Origin: Actinomadura graeca
Lineage (GTDB): Bacteria > Actinomycetota > Actinomycetes > Streptosporangiales > Streptosporangiaceae
Length of the DNA stretch: 64,000 nt
NCBI RefSeq assembly: GCF_019175365.1
Contig: NZ_CP059572.1
Span: 8,246,001 to 8,310,000, forward strand
Reading direction: 5' to 3'
Shown: positions 29,601 through 38,063 of the stretch, piece by piece
How positions within the stretch are numbered: the stretch's first letter is position 1
How the letters are laid out: each line of letters opens with the position of its first letter
Program-made: the position numbers and the translations under genes
Notes under the pieces: model-generated
What the model saw: the letters and a program-made list of their open reading frames with translations, nothing else
Databases searched by the model: none
Told to the model about the DNA's origin: nothing

Positions 29601-30697
29601 TTCCGGAGTTGATCCAGCAGGGCGAACATGAGCGTGCCGAGGCAATCGTTCATTCCATACCCGACCCTGCTGCCCGGACTCAAGCCATCATTTCATTGAT
29701 GAGTGAGTGGCTAGAAGCAGATGAACCGCAACGAGCAAGCGCAATCATCGACACCGTCGAAGAGGCGATCGAACTCCTCGTTGACAGCGACTTGCAAACG
29801 GCTGCCTTGAGGGCTCTCGTCCCTATGTTGATCCGCCTGAACAAACTCGATCGAGCGGAGCGCACTGCTCGTTCCATTCCTGACCAGGTCACAAGGAACA
29901 GAGTCTTGATCGCTATCGTTCCACCACTGATGGAGAGAGGTGAACTTTGGCACGCGCTGGAGATTAATCAAGAGGTCGAAACCACTGCCCGACTCCTCAC
30001 CGATCCCCTAATCCGAATCGACCTTCTCCACAACCTGGTGCCGGTACTCATCCGAGCGAGAAAGTTCAGTCTCGTGCACCGTATCATCCGTACGGCTGAG
30101 GATTGCATTCACACCCTCCCTGAAAATTTCTTTAGGGGTGGTGTCCTCGCAAGTCACGTAAGAATTCTTGTGCTGGCGGAAGACTTTTCCCGTGTGACGG
30201 GCGTCATCGACTCGATCGATGACCTTATGACACGAGAGCACGTGTGTCAGGCCGCCATCGAAGCGTTGGTATCTGCAGGCCAGTTCGACAGGGCCGAAGC
30301 GATAGCAGGTTCTGCCGTCGACCCATTCGACCGGATGCTTGTCGTCAACAAATTGATCGAGACGCTCATTGATATCGGACAACTCGAGCGGGCCGAATCA
30401 GCTTCCCGAATGATCGCACCCTCACTCCTGCAAACAGCGGCAAGCGTCCTGGCATCAGCATGGTCGGAGGCAGGTGATATCGAGCGGGCGGAGAAAATCG
30501 CCCGATCCATCATCGGTTCTGCTCAACGCGCGCAGGCCCTCGCCGAGGTCGCCCGACGAGCGGTTCCAGCCCGCCGCCAGCGGCTGCTGGCCGAAGCGCT
30601 CGCCGAAACGCCGGACGTCATATCGCTTCTTACGTCGATTGCACGCTCCTCGCCGAGCGCCCTCCTCGAGAACGCTCGATACGTCGAGGTTCCTTAG
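26681..30697 (+). CDS. Large STAND NTPase with about 20 TPR-like repeats
   Basis: The product has 1338 residues. An N-terminal segment of short beta repeats (about 15-60) is followed by NLVDRDAELAELTTFC. The P-loop domain has Walker A APAWSGKS (113-120, where Ala replaces the usual first Gly) and Walker B GLVLLVDGLDEDRG (200-213). From about residue 480 to the end it is built of ~35-residue helical repeats of the type AGDLDRAExxAxSIxDxxxR. The repeats vary enough to suggest old duplication rather than recent expansion. Likely a sensor ATPase that binds a ligand or partner with the repeat solenoid. No separate effector domain is visible, so the coupled two-TM protein is the best effector candidate (inference). 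Confidence 0.88.
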   Translation: MPWRRKPRKGAADSSQEVTSTNVGRDLIQVQDRDILTGDHSVIVKDDAQIHVHTAGGPAVDGRLSRPARSFYLRTVESIAPQNLVDRDAELAELTTFCKDDAESSPSYVWWRAPAWSGKSALMSWFVLHPPQGVRVVSFFITARFAGQSDRTAFLDVVLGQLAEITGEPEPSFLPEATRQSRFIQLLHEATATCAEGGEGLVLLVDGLDEDRGLADGQHEHSIAALLPVRPPKGLKLVLAGRPDPPIPTDVPAHHPLRDSGIIKALAVSDHAHVIRDVATHELESLLEDTGIAHDVLGLVVTAGGGLSVRDLAELTGVLPWKIERVLRGPSGRTFNGRASRWQPGTGPDVFAMAHEELRVNALAYLGGQALTGFKGRLDTWCDTYRDKRWPIGTPEYLLRDYLLFLRDHADTSRMIDLVVDRARFDRMLDVSGGDATALTEITATQAAINRGPSPDLAVCLRLALTRRYLTWRNSRIPPALPAAWACLGFPDRAEALAGSIVDPNARLQAHKRLAEIFVLEGERSRVEALVASIESENSPISGRNLPLSAHVLTSVVTALIQAGQTGEAEEVAHSIVDSRIRTSVQAALVTALATVGELDRAEVIANDLQADSEDVAWARKSLVVAFCASGDYLRAQRQIVRIRHLFPWMSAVEVFTRALVSVRRLDEARDAVRTAEEVVRSVRDPFNRASTRISLVPMLVHIGESARARNVIASTGHVTDAYLWRVLVEAMVQAGDFEGAESVMMTAPKPHAELQASQALVPALIEAGELDRAEASSRSLADETVQIFALCALVPAFAAAGDLDRAQCISAEVEIIARSHSDPGFRSQILGNLASVLATAGDVTKARAVAEAITEASARSGPFSTLLAKMVEIGDLDTAEAIFWTVTDAAVQDCALNALVPALLKAGCQERAQRIVDSVEANARSSRDLGERSRALGALALALAQAREFSGAEETIARITDTTARTQALSSLIPELIQQGEHERAEAIVHSIPDPAARTQAIISLMSEWLEADEPQRASAIIDTVEEAIELLVDSDLQTAALRALVPMLIRLNKLDRAERTARSIPDQVTRNRVLIAIVPPLMERGELWHALEINQEVETTARLLTDPLIRIDLLHNLVPVLIRARKFSLVHRIIRTAEDCIHTLPENFFRGGVLASHVRILVLAEDFSRVTGVIDSIDDLMTREHVCQAAIEALVSAGQFDRAEAIAGSAVDPFDRMLVVNKLIETLIDIGQLERAESASRMIAPSLLQTAASVLASAWSEAGDIERAEKIARSIIGSAQRAQALAEVARRAVPARRQRLLAEALAETPDVISLLTSIARSSPSALLENARYVEVP

Positions 30698-31010
30698 TGC
30701 TGCGGAACGTCCGATCATCGGCAGAAGAGCATGCTTCCGAAGACCTTGAGACGGGACGTGCGGCGGGCTTGTCTGGGCCGATCTTGAGCACGGACGTCAT
30801 CAAGGTACACCTCGGGCTCTGGACGTGGTGGTTGTGACGATGACCTGGAAGATGTCTCGGCTTGAGAGAGCAGGTGAGCAGATGGGGTTGCCCACGCGCC
30901 CCGCTGTCGCATCGCGATCGGCGAGTCATCGGGTCGTGGTGTTGGGGGCGGCGACGGTTGCTACGTCGCCGTCGCGCATCGAACCGCGCCGTGTTCAGCA
31001 CACGAGTGCC
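30698..31010. other. Gap without a convincing gene
   Basis: About 310 bp between the STAND gene and the truncated transposase. No frame has coding character. The right edge marks the point where the IS1182 gene was cut. Confidence 0.45.
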
Positions 31011-32362
31011 AGGCCATGCATGTGCTGGCGGCGGTGCGGCGGCTGAACCGGGCCGAGCTGGTCGGTGAGACGCTGCGCGCCGCGCTTGAGGAACTGGCCG
31101 CCGTCGGCGGGGAATGGCTGGCCGGACTGGTCACGGCGGAATGGGCGCGGCGCTACCACCGCCCGATCCGCTTTGAACGGCTGCCCCGCGGCAAGGACGA
31201 ACTGGCCGCATGGGTGCTGCGGGTCGGTGCCGACGGGATGCAGATCCTGGAGGCGGTGTATGCCGCCGGCGCTCCGCGGCGGCTGCGTGAGCTGCCCAAA
31301 GTGCAGGTACTGCGCCAGATGTGGGTACAGCAGTACTGGAGGGAAGAAGACGGCTCCCTGGCCTGGCGCGGGCCCAAGACCACCCGGGACCGGCAAAGCC
31401 GTCGCGATACCCCACGCCGCCGCTCTGCGGCTGCAGCGGTACGCGGACGGCCGGACCCGGACTCGGCCCGGGTTCCATGGGCCGGGCTGGAGGTCCTCAC
31501 CCCGCACGATCCCCAGGCCCGCTACTGCCGGAAGGGCGCAGCGACGGCCACATCTGCGGGCAAGGCCGAGTGGATCGGCTACCGCGACCATCAGAGCGAG
31601 ACCTGCGAGGGTGAGGGCCCGAATGTCATCGTGCACGTGGTGACCCGGCTGGCACCCGAGCAGGACATCGATGCCCTGGAGGCCATCCATCAGGGACTGG
31701 CCGCCCGCGACCTGGCGCCTTGCGAGCACCTGGTCGACGGCGGCTATGTCACTCCCGACGCCATGCACCACGCCGCCACGCGATGGGGCATCACGCTGCT
31801 CGGCCCCGTCCGGGCCGACCCGCGAGGCGCACAGCGGCCGGGCTTCACCAAGGCCGACTTCCACATCGACTGGCAGGCGCACACCCTGACCTGCCCACGC
31901 GGAGTGACCAGCCCGCCCTGGAAACCGGCCACCGGCGACGGTCGCGCATACCTGTCGGTGCTGTTCCCCCGCAAGGCCTGCCGGGTCTGCGAGGACCGCC
32001 TGGCCTGCACCGGCAACGCCGACGGCAAGGGACGCCACATCACCCTGCTGCCCGAGCCCCTGCAGAAGATCCAAACCCGCGCAAGAGCCGAGCAGCAGAC
32101 GCTCCAATGGCAGGCCCGCTACGCACAGCGCGCCGGCTGTGAGGCCACCGTGTCAGAGACCGTCCATGCCCATGGCCTGCGCCGCTGCCGCTACCGCGGC
32201 CTGGCCAAGACCCACGTCCAGCACGTTCTCACCGCCGCCAGCACCAACATCATCCGGCTCGCCGAATGCTACCCGCCCGGCACCATCCCCGACCGGCTCT
32301 CACGTCCGACCAGTCCATTCCAGCAGCTCTGCCAACGATTCCACACGCCACCGGCCGACTAA
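31011..32362 (+). pseudogene. IS1182-family transposase, 5'-truncated
   Basis: An open frame of 448 residues begins MHVLAAVRRLNRAELVGETL, which in complete IS1182 transposases is an internal motif about 170 residues in. The catalytic region follows: CEHLVDGGYVTPDAMHHAAT, then FTKADFHIDWQAHTLTCPRG, the Cys pair KACRVCEDRLACTGN, and HGLRRCRYRGLAKTHVQHVL. The N-terminal DNA-binding part is missing, so it should be inactive. It ends about 60 bp left of CRISPR array 2 and may have trimmed the old end of that array. Confidence 0.8.
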
Positions 32363-32424
32363 CAACGCCCAACATCACCAACAGCATCCGAAAAGTGGGC
32401 CAGATCCAGTCTTCAGGCGTCGTC

Positions 32425-32814
32425 GACACACCCCCGCTCGCGCGGAGAGAACCGGACCGCGGAGATCCCCCGGTGCGCCTCGATCGGACCACCCCCGCGC
32501 GGGGAGAACAACGGCCCGAACCTGATTGGCGCGGACCTGAGCGGACCACCCCCGCTCGCGCGAGGAGAACCTGGACCTTCGCGGCCCGGACTGCGCGTTC
32601 GTCGGACCATCCCCGCTCGCGCTGGGAGAACAGAGCGGGCATGGCGGGGATGGCGGGGGCGGCCGGACCACCCCCGCTCGCGCGGGGAGAACAGATCCTG
32701 AGCCACCGCCTGGCCATGGGTTGCCGGACCACCCCCGCTCGCGCGGGGAGAACCAGCAGCAGTTGGCGCACCTGCGTCAGAAACTCGGACCACCCCCGCT
32801 CGCGCGGGGAGAAC
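32425..32814 (-). CRISPR. CRISPR array 2, seven repeats
   Basis: It has the same 28-nt repeat and 61-nt period as array 1. Repeats lie at 32425-32452 (degenerate), 32486-32509 (4 nt lost), 32543-32570, 32604-32631, 32665-32692, 32726-32753 and 32787-32814. The last three are perfect, so the trailer is at the left and transcription runs on the minus strand. There are six spacers of 33 nt. Spacers 2 and 3 (32510-32542 and 32571-32603), read on the plus strand, are open and translate as NGPNLIGADLS and LDLRGPDCAFV, the first clearly pentapeptide-repeat-like. No cas genes are in the window. Confidence 0.96.
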
Positions 32815-32890
32815 ACTTCGTGACCTGGGGTTATGTAGGGTCGTTACTGTTTTGAGATGAGCGGTTCCAGGGCTGGCTGCTGTCGCGCAT
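32815..32890 (-). promoter_or_regulatory. CRISPR array 2 leader
   Basis: Base-for-base repeat of the array 1 leader for more than 70 bp, in the same position next to the last perfect repeat. Expected to drive minus-strand transcription and direct spacer capture. Both arrays could therefore be served by one Cas machinery encoded elsewhere. Confidence 0.8.
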
Positions 32891-33168
32891 AGGGTGAGCC
32901 TACGTGGGTCGCGCTGGTTATGCCGGTGGCGCATTGCGCAGCTGGGTGCGGTGGCTAAACGGATTGGAATCCAGCTTATGGTGGCAGAAACCGTGACGCG
33001 GGCCCGACCCGAGCTACTTGGAGAGCGAAGAGGGCCGGGACTGGCCACACAGCACCGGACGAGCGATGGCCTCCAACCTGGTGGCCGCGGCCGTGGCGGC
33101 CGCGAATCTGGTCCCCGCTCCGCCGTCCTGACCCTGCGACCCCGTCGCCGGAGGGCCGACGGCGCGGG
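32815..33168. repeat. Copy B of the ~350-bp duplicated CRISPR flank
   Basis: Counterpart of 2605-2958. The leader part is nearly identical. The distal part has more differences, including a stop codon in the frame that is open in copy A. This fits relaxed selection outside the leader. Confidence 0.85.
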
Positions 33169-33836
33169 TCCCGCCTTACTGTGCCCACGGGCTACAGGCT
33201 GGCCGACTCGTGGGGCTTGCGTTCGGTGCCGCCGCGTATCGCGTGCGCCGCTGGCGCCCACGCCTCGCTCGCGCCGAAGAAGTCCTCCGCCGCCACAGGT
33301 TTCGTCAGGACCTCGCTGATGTCCCGGCCGTCCGAGGCGTCGGTGCTCGAGCACCGACGCCTCGAACCGGCGGCCCTCGCACTGCTCGCACTTTCAGACG
33401 CAGAACACTAGCCGCCCTGACACCCGCCGAAGTAACGGCGTTCACAATGACCGGGCACGTACACTCCAGCGGCGCCTACTACGTGATCGAAGCTAACCAC
33501 GCCCGCCCCTTCGAGACACTCTTCGGCGCAGTCCCCCCAGGCAGAGACCGCATGACTGCTTCCAATCGCGAGACAACTTGATCCTTCCCGGCCGGGGCAT
33601 CGGCCCCAGCCTTCCGAATCACCACCCCAACCACATGATCGTCAAGACAGTCCCTTTCCGGTGTGGTAACTCTCGTGGATCTTCCGACCTCACCCTCCGT
33701 GGGCGGTCTGCCCTGTCATCGGGTTGTTGTCAACCCAGTTAAGTGTCGCAGCCCTAAGCTGGTGGGAACTCGCACGCCGGCCTGGCCGTCTAAACGGTGC
33801 GAACGTCTCTGTCCCTACTGCCTCAGGCGGAAGCAC
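33169..33836. other. No convincing gene
   Basis: The plus frame 33210-33581 has a protein-like end (FTMTGHVHSSGAYYVIEANH), but an Arg-rich unlikely beginning, and may be a fragment. The kinase frame is technically open from 33663, but that extension is not kinase-like. The promoter of the kinase gene should lie here. Confidence 0.4.
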
Positions 33837-35828
33837 ATGAGCCAGTTCGGTCCTTACACTCTGCTCAGAACGTTGGGCGTGGGCGGGATGGGCATCGTCT
33901 ACCTGGCCGAGCATCCGGACCGCGGCCGAGTGGCGCTGAAAACGATCCATAGTCGTTTCGCGACCCCCCAGCTCCTTGAAAGGTTCTCCAGAGAGGTTAA
34001 TGCGCTCCGCCGTGTGCGCCGTTGGTGCACAGCTCCTCTGTTAGACGCGGATCTGAGTGCCGAGTCGCCCTACCTGGTCACTGAGTATGTCTCCGGCCCC
34101 AATCTGGAGGAACGGGTGCTTCGCGCGGGGGTGCTGCGGGAGAGTGAACTCGAAGCCGTGGCCGTCGGCATGGCGCTTGCGCTGGATGCGATTCATGCAG
34201 TGGGCATCGCTCACCGTGACATGAAACCGGGGAACGTCATCCTGAGCCCGTACGGACCTCGAGTCATCGACTTCGGTATTGCCTCGCTGATGGGCACAAC
34301 CAGCGACTTGACCCAACCGGGCCTGCACATGGGAACCCCCCCATACATGTCGCCAGAGCAGGCAAGAGGCGAAGCTGTCGGGCCTTGGGAGCCCAGCGAC
34401 GTCTTTGCCTGGGCCGCTACTGTCGTCTTTGCCGCCAACGGGCGCCCGCCCTTTGGACCGAACGACTCCGGTGTCTACTCGCGGATCCAGTTCGACGACC
34501 CGGACTTGGGTGAGCTGCACGGCGAACTACGTGACCTGGTCTCAATGTGCCTGGCCAAACCCGCTGCTGAGCGCCCGACCATGCCGCAGCTGCTGGGTCG
34601 GCTCAAGGGCATGCCCGTGTCGCATTCGGTCGTGTCGACCGCCGCCGTCAGCGAATCGGCCAGCCGCGTGCGAGAGCAGCCCACCCGGGCTGGCCAGCTT
34701 GCCCGCGAGGCCCGGCGCAGTCTCGACGGTGGCTGGCCTCGGCGTGCGCAGGGCCAGGCAGAAAAGGGCCTTCACTTCGACGACAGGAACGCGGCTTGTC
34801 TAGCTGTTCTCGGCCTCTCCCTGATCGCTCTGGGACTGAACGAACGAGGTCTCGACCGTCTGCGTCATGGCCATGAGATCGCCCCCGACGATCCCCAGAT
34901 CGCCCTTGAGTACGCCGGTGCCCTGGCGAACACGGGAGAGGAGGCCGCGGTCGATCGTGCTTTCCAACTTGCTCCGGACACACCAGAGATCCGGGGTCGG
35001 TACGTCACGCTTCTGCTCAAGCGTGCAGGTGAAGACGCCGCCGGTGATCAGCACGCGGCACACGCGTTCGATCTTGCGCCCGGGAACGCGGACGTGATCC
35101 AGCGGTACGTCCAGGCACTTATTCGCCAGGGCACGCCCGTCAGCTTGGCCAGGGCTCTGATGATCTCCGATAGCGACCCGCTCTGGGCGGCGATCGAGAC
35201 GTCTCTCTCCAGAGCCTCGCTCGCCCAGATCCGCGAGATATTCCGATCCTTCGGCAAAGTTCAAGCCGATCTTCCGGATGTACGACGTACAAGATTGATC
35301 CGCCTTCTGCTCTTGCAAGGGGGCAAGATCCGGAGACGTCATCAACTTGGTCCTTTCCATGCAGATCGCGCAGCGCTGCTTCTAAACATGGAGCCCACAC
35401 TTGGCGTCTGGCGCCTCGACGACTCCCAGCGAGCGAAACTGACCAAGCTAGCCAAGACCGCATACCGTCCGGCGGGCATCTACATTCCCCGGATCGGCGT
35501 GCTCAGCCTGGCGGCGATGGCTGTGGGCCTCCTCGTGACGTCGCAACTGAACCGAGGATCGAGCCCGCCTCACTGGCTGCTCACGGCATCCTTGATCACG
35601 ACCCTGTGTGCGATCATCGGAAGCTTGCCTCTGCATCCTTCCCGAATGGCTGGTCTCTACGAGAACATCGTTCACGACCCCGACGACGCCAGCTCGCGAA
35701 AGTCGATCTCGGCGTTCCTCGCTTTGGGTTGGGTGGCTGGTGTCCCTCTCCTGGTGGTTCTAGCGTTTTCGATAGTTGTGGTGGCCTCCGTTTGCGTAGT
35801 GATCGTGGCCCTAATGGACGACAGCTGA
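33837..35828 (+). CDS. Ser/Thr protein kinase with TPR-like and membrane regions
   Basis: The product has 663 residues when started at the ATG that opens the kinase fold (MSQFGPYTLLRTLGVGGMGI); the frame extends 58 codons further without kinase features. Glycine loop at 13-19, Lys35 (VALK), catalytic HRDMKPGN (126-133), DFG (145-147) and GTPPYMSPEQARG activation segment. After about 270, a helical TPR-like region runs to about 500. TM segments follow (IGVLSLAAMAVGLLVTSQL, HWLLTASLITTLCAIIGSL, and a final VPLLVVLAFSIVVVASVCVV). Unlike classical PknB receptors, the membrane part is C-terminal with no PASTA or other outside domain, so sensing probably happens inside the cell through the TPR part. 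Confidence 0.92.
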   Translation: MSQFGPYTLLRTLGVGGMGIVYLAEHPDRGRVALKTIHSRFATPQLLERFSREVNALRRVRRWCTAPLLDADLSAESPYLVTEYVSGPNLEERVLRAGVLRESELEAVAVGMALALDAIHAVGIAHRDMKPGNVILSPYGPRVIDFGIASLMGTTSDLTQPGLHMGTPPYMSPEQARGEAVGPWEPSDVFAWAATVVFAANGRPPFGPNDSGVYSRIQFDDPDLGELHGELRDLVSMCLAKPAAERPTMPQLLGRLKGMPVSHSVVSTAAVSESASRVREQPTRAGQLAREARRSLDGGWPRRAQGQAEKGLHFDDRNAACLAVLGLSLIALGLNERGLDRLRHGHEIAPDDPQIALEYAGALANTGEEAAVDRAFQLAPDTPEIRGRYVTLLLKRAGEDAAGDQHAAHAFDLAPGNADVIQRYVQALIRQGTPVSLARALMISDSDPLWAAIETSLSRASLAQIREIFRSFGKVQADLPDVRRTRLIRLLLLQGGKIRRRHQLGPFHADRAALLLNMEPTLGVWRLDDSQRAKLTKLAKTAYRPAGIYIPRIGVLSLAAMAVGLLVTSQLNRGSSPPHWLLTASLITTLCAIIGSLPLHPSRMAGLYENIVHDPDDASSRKSISAFLALGWVAGVPLLVVLAFSIVVVASVCVVIVALMDDS

Positions 35829-35852
35829 CGGTGTGCGACCGACGATGATCGT

Positions 35853-35989
35853 TTACGTCTGGGCCTGGGCCTTTTGCGTGAGGCGTTCGTAGGGTGTCTG
35901 GCCGCCCAGGCCGCCGTGGGGTCGATCGTAGTTGTAGTAGTCCTCCCACTCGCGGAGCTTGTCGCAGAGGTCCGCCGAGCCCTGAAACG
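35853..35989 (-). pseudogene. IS481-family transposase 3' fragment
   Basis: The minus strand reads GSADLCDKLREWEDYYNYDR then PHGGLGGQTPYERLTQKA before a TAA at 35853-35855. This is the closing helix and YNxxRPHxxLxxxTP motif of integrase-core transposases. Nothing upstream continues the frame. Confidence 0.75.
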
Positions 35990-36189
35990 AGGCTGTCCAA
36001 CGTGGTCTACCGGATCATGAAACGCGATCAACGCAACCACCTTGCCCGCACCGCTTGACACACAGAGGCGCTATGAAGCCACAGCGCTCCCAGGCCGGCG
36101 ACGCCACACGGCGGCCTCCAGCCAGCCGACAGGTCGAAGACAGGGTATGAAGCCGGTCAGTTTTCGGGTCAGACCAACAGGAGAACGCC

Positions 36190-36205
36190 GCGATCATATG
36201 ATCGC
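36190..36205. promoter_or_regulatory. 16-bp perfect palindrome, possible operator
   Basis: GCGATCATATGATCGC is a perfect inverted repeat in a locally less GC-rich 300-bp gap (36000-36335) that contains no gene I can support. A symmetric site of this size could bind a dimeric regulator. No adjacent intact gene makes the target obvious. Confidence 0.3.
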
Positions 36206-36335
36206 AGTCAGTTCTAGAAGCGGGGACAAACAAGTGGCCGTTGACAGATGTGCTAACGGAACACCCGCCCAAGAACACGGTGTAGCGGCGGGACTCATGT
36301 CGGTCCCGCGAGCCGGAGTGCTCACCTGCCAGCGG

Positions 36336-37334
36336 CTAGGCCGTGTGTCGAAGTAGGTGGAGCCATTCGTTAATGGCAGTGATCTCAAGGACGGCCTGGT
36401 AACGGACGCAGAGCTTGTCGTATCTGGTGGCCACAGCCCGGTGCCGCTTGAGACGGTTGATGCCGCACTCGGCGGCGTGGCGGCCGTGGTAGTCGACCGG
36501 GTCGAAGGACGGCGGGCGGCCGCCGCGGCTGCCCCGCCGCTTCCGGTGACCGGACTGGTCGGCCGGCTCCGGAATGGTGCAGGCGATACCACGGCCGCGC
36601 AGGTGAGCGCGGATCGCCCGCGACGAGCAGGCCTTATCGGCCCGAACCCGATCCGGGCGGGTGCGGGGACGGCCCCGTCCTGGCCGGGCGACCCTGATCT
36701 GGGCCATCACCGCCTCGAACTGCGGGGCGTCCCCGCGCTGCCCGGCCGTCACCACCATCGATAAAGGCCGCTGCCCCTGCTCACAGGCCAGATGCACCTT
36801 GGTCGACAACCCGCCGCGGGAGCGGCCCAGGGCGTGATCGGCCGGCTCGGTGCCCGCACCTGCGGGTGGCTCGCGCTGCAGATCGCCGCGGCGGCGGGCA
36901 CCGGCGGCGTGCTGGTGAGCCCGCACGATCGTGGAATCCACGTTCACCTCCCAGCCGATCAACCCGGCCGCATCCGCCCGCGTCTGCAGCCCGGCCAGGA
37001 CGCCTGCCCAGATGCCGGCGCGCTGCCAGCGGCGAAACAGCGCGTAGACCGCGTGCCAGGAGCCGTAGTGCTCCGGCACGTCCCGCCAGGGCGCACCGGT
37101 CCGCACCCGCCAGCGGATCCCATCGATGAGCTGGCGTTTGGTCCACTTCGACGGCCTACCTGGCCCCTTGGGCGGTGGGAGCACCGGCTCCAGGAGCGCC
37201 CACTGCTCATCGGTCAGGTCGAACCGCCTCGTCACCGCCAGGGTGGCACGAGGTCTCCGGAACTCAGGGTCTTCTTGGTCGATGACTCCTGTACCGGAGA
37301 CCTCACTACTTTCGGCGCCGGACACGCCGCTCAC
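36336..37334 (-). CDS. IS5-family transposase
   Basis: Up to 332 residues. The conserved part starts [20 protein letters not shown] (GTG at 37235), so the upstream 33 codons may not be used. Then comes [36 protein letters not shown] (catalytic D), [37 protein letters not shown] and a C-terminal [20 protein letters not shown] (catalytic E). The TAG stop codon (36336-36338) lies in the duplicated target site rather than in the element itself, so the protein end depends on where it inserted. It appears intact. Confidence 0.92.
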   Translation of the reverse strand: MSGVSGAESSEVSGTGVIDQEDPEFRRPRATLAVTRRFDLTDEQWALLEPVLPPPKGPGRPSKWTKRQLIDGIRWRVRTGAPWRDVPEHYGSWHAVYALFRRWQRAGIWAGVLAGLQTRADAAGLIGWEVNVDSTIVRAHQHAAGARRRGDLQREPPAGAGTEPADHALGRSRGGLSTKVHLACEQGQRPLSMVVTAGQRGDAPQFEAVMAQIRVARPGRGRPRTRPDRVRADKACSSRAIRAHLRGRGIACTIPEPADQSGHRKRRGSRGGRPPSFDPVDYHGRHAAECGINRLKRHRAVATRYDKLCVRYQAVLEITAINEWLHLLRHTA

Positions 37335-37352
37335 TCCACTTTGAGACAGGCC
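36339..37352 (-). mobile_element. IS5-family insertion sequence
   Basis: Imperfect terminal inverted repeats: GGCCGTGTGTCGAAGTAG at the left and GGCCTGTCTCAAAGTGGAG read inward from the right. CTA lies outside both ends (CTAG at 36336-36339 and 37353-37356), a short target duplication of the kind made by IS5 relatives. It inserted beside a PknG-like remnant. Confidence 0.85.
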
Positions 37353-37379
37353 CTAGGCACCAAGCCTGCCCCACCGCTC

Positions 37380-37799
37380 GGCTTGGTCGAGCCGGCCGAG
37401 TTCCAGTTGCGCGCGGCAGCGGCGCAAAGCGACTTCGGGTGAGGGGGGACCTGCGACAACCTGTCGAGCAGATCCTGTGGCTCAGCGGCGCCGATGGCGG
37501 CCAGCAGGTCGGCCGTGGGGTCGTCTGGGTCTGGTGTGGGCACAGGCAGGCCACGGGCGATCATCGCCGGGGTTGGCGGCTGGCCGAGCCGGACCTCGTG
37601 GTGGCCGCCGGTCCAGCGGCGGCACGGTGCTGAGCCCGCCGTCCAGCAGTGCATGACCTGGTTCGAACATCGTGGAGGGCTGGAAGTCGGCGGGGACTTG
37701 GGTGGGATCGAGTGTCTTGATCTCGTGGATCACGCGGAGGATCTGCTCGCGCATCTCGGCTGCCGACTCGAACCGCTGCGCGGGGTCCTGAGCAGTGCT
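37380..37799 (-). pseudogene. PknG-like kinase fragment
   Basis: The minus strand reads TAQDPAQRFESAAEMREQIL, RVIHEIKTLDPTQVPADFQP. After a frameshift near 37620 it reads ARGLPVPTPDPDDPTADLLA and AEPQDLLDRLSQVPPHPKSL. This is the kinase-to-TPR junction of PknG-type Ser/Thr kinases (LPVPxxDxxDPAA motif). The kinase core and the TPR domain are both missing. One end abuts IS5; the other meets a plus-strand PQQ fragment. Confidence 0.65.
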
Positions 37800-37900
37800 G
37801 GGCGGGATGGTGTATGTCGGCAGCGACGACGAGCACGTGTATGCGCTGCGGGCGGCCACCGGGCGGCGTCGACCGCTTGACCAGACGCAATCGCTGTACT
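37795..37900 (+). pseudogene. PQQ-like beta-propeller fragment
   Basis: The plus strand reads GGMVYVGSDDEHVYALRAAT followed by G, a single PQQ-enzyme-type repeat of the kind fused to actinomycete kinases. It begins where the minus-strand PknG fragment begins, so two unrelated gene ends have been joined head to head. Confidence 0.55.
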
Positions 37901-38063
37901 GTCCGCCGCCGGCCACGGCGAAGAGCGGGCGGAGGGTCGGAGGCGTCCAAGTCGGTACAGCTCGAGCGAGTTCAACGGCAGGACCCGGGGCTGCGCTCCC
38001 CATACGGCTACAATCATGAAGAAGGCTTTCACCAAGCTCTGATAAGATGTATAGCATCCGACT

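Noticed and set aside
30995..32107. 370-residue minus-strand frame
   Set aside because: Antisense of the IS1182 transposase, whose catalytic motifs are clear on the plus strand.
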